Source of the DNA: Candidatus Poribacteria bacterium
Lineage (GTDB): Bacteria > Poribacteria > WGA-4E > WGA-3G
Length of the DNA stretch: 7,522 nucleotides
Assembly: GCA_028818995.1 (NCBI GenBank)
Contig: JAPPMR010000163.1
Coordinates: 1 to 7,522 of the forward strand
Reading direction: 5' to 3'
Below the pieces are notes generated by a model. That model had not been told where the DNA came from, made no database searches, and saw only the letters and a program-made list of their open reading frames with translations. The position numbers and the translations under genes were made by a program. Every line of letters starts with the position of its first letter. Position 1 is the first letter of the stretch. Positions 6,732 to 7,522 of this stretch are shown in pieces.

Positions 6732-7522
6732 CTAATCACGATTTTTTCTTATTTCCTGCTGATTCGGATTTGGTTGGGTTTTCCATCGGTTGTGTATCCA
6801 AAACCATTGATCTGGATATTTCCGTATGTATTTTTCCAACTGTTTCAACAGATGTGTTGTATATAATTCAACATCTCGCTCAAAATTCTCGGAGGGCTCC
6901 AACTGAATCGGTGGCAAAATATGGACGTGGTGTTGATCATCTGGTTGTCGGATATCCAGTGAAAAGAGGATCGGTGCACCGGTTTTGAGCGCAATAGATA
7001 CAGGTCCTCTCGCTGTAGATGCCGGTTTACCAAAGAAATCTATAAACACCCCCTGATCTCCAGCATTCTGATCCGCAAAAAATCCGACAGCATCATTGTT
7101 TTTAAGTGCCCGGAGGGTAGCACGAATTGCGTTTTTTCTCGGAATTAATTCTAAACTCAGGAGCTGCCGATGCCGCCAAATTAAGTCGTTCAGTCGGGCA
7201 TTTTTCAGCGGAAAAGCGATCGCCTTTGCTCTATTCGGAATGAGTGCTCCATAAACAAGTGAGAGGAGTTCCCAATTCCCGAAATGTGGTAGGAACACAA
7301 TCGCGCCTTTTCCTTTTTCTAATGCTGAATTGAGGTGTTCTCTACCCTGAACGGTAACTTCACACCAGATATTCTCTGCATTTAATTTGGGGAATCGCAT
7401 AAATTCAATTACGGTTTTACCGAAATTGATAAAACATGCTTTACATATTTCTTGTTGGTGTGTTTGCTTTAAGTTGTCTCCAAAGGCTATCTGCAAGTTA
7501 TTGAGCGCAATCTGTCTCCTTT
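6732..7522 (-). CDS. LpxL/HtrB-family lipid A (lysophospholipid) acyltransferase, 5' end cut by window
   Basis: The frame is open to the right edge. The TTG at 7494-7496 is internal, since the codons before it read RRQIALNN and continue into LQIAFGD, the R...A..NL..AFG pattern that opens the conserved part of LpxL/HtrB proteins. Counting from that TTG, the catalytic HX4E motif is HFGNWE (H71 to E76); further family marks are FFADQNAGDQGVFIDFFG (138-155), the T160 region, and KTGAPI (170-175). The C-terminal YPDQWFWIHNRWK (226-238) is also typical. The family adds secondary acyl chains to lipid A or related lipids at the cytoplasmic face of the inner membrane, using acyl-ACP. About 50 N-terminal residues including the membrane anchor, which is usual for the family, are missing here. 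Which acyl position or lipid is used cannot be told. The gene ends with TAG, 120 bases before the protease gene. Confidence 0.93.
   Translation of the reverse strand, partial: RRQIALNNLQIAFGDNLKQTHQQEICKACFINFGKTVIEFMRFPKLNAENIWCEVTVQGREHLNSALEKGKGAIVFLPHFGNWELLSLVYGALIPNRAKAIAFPLKNARLNDLIWRHRQLLSLELIPRKNAIRATLRALKNNDAVGFFADQNAGDQGVFIDFFGKPASTARGPVSIALKTGAPILFSLDIRQPDDQHHVHILPPIQLEPSENFERDVELYTTHLLKQLEKYIRKYPDQWFWIHNRWKTQPNPNQQEIRKNRD

Noticed and set aside
6647..6988. Plus-strand open frame of 113 codons across the intergenic gap
   Set aside because: Most of it is antisense to the acyltransferase gene, its product shows no domain or membrane pattern of note, and no ribosome-binding site precedes its ATG.
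7494..7496. TTG as the start codon of the acyltransferase
   Set aside because: The frame stays open to the window edge and the upstream codons encode RRQIALNN, which fits the conserved N-terminal part of the family, so the TTG is an internal Leu codon and the gene is cut by the edge.

Overview
The window carries five genes, all on the minus strand and read from right to left: a lipid A type acyltransferase (its start lies beyond the right edge), an S41 carboxy-terminal processing protease, a membrane-anchored TPR protein, a TonB-like membrane-anchored protein with two von Willebrand factor A (VWA) domains, and a large polytopic membrane protein of the DUF6785/DUF6784 type. There are no RNA genes, CRISPR arrays, insertion sequences or integration sites that I can support. 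The plus-strand open frames are shadows of these genes.

The organism is a diderm (Gram-negative type) bacterium, because it has an LpxL/HtrB-family acyltransferase, a TonB-like N-terminus and a periplasmic PDZ protease. The moderate GC content and the DUF6785-type membrane protein beside TPR and VWA envelope proteins remind me most of Candidatus Poribacteria or related environmental lineages of the Planctomycetes/Armatimonadetes kind. That placement is an impression from protein style, not a demonstrated assignment.

Layout: 6732-7522 acyltransferase (5' end missing); 6612-6731 the only sizeable intergenic gap, with a plausible promoter for the genes to its left; 5067-6611 protease; 3738-5033 TPR protein; 1995-3728 dual-VWA protein; 15-1958 polytopic membrane protein. 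From the protease leftwards the gaps are only 33, 9 and 36 bases, so these four genes probably form one transcript. The TPR stop codon is part of the ribosome-binding site of the VWA gene, which points to translational coupling of that pair.

How they may work together (inference): the protease, TPR and VWA proteins each have a single N-terminal or internal membrane anchor that would place a protease/PDZ module, a beta-sandwich-like module and two metal-binding adhesion modules on the outer face of the inner membrane, with the TPR arrays probably on the cytoplasmic side. This looks like an envelope assembly or quality-control module. It resembles the VWA/TPR pairings of Bat-type operons in general idea, but it lacks the MoxR ATPase and DUF58 genes in this window and has a TonB-like anchor instead. 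Its function is unknown.
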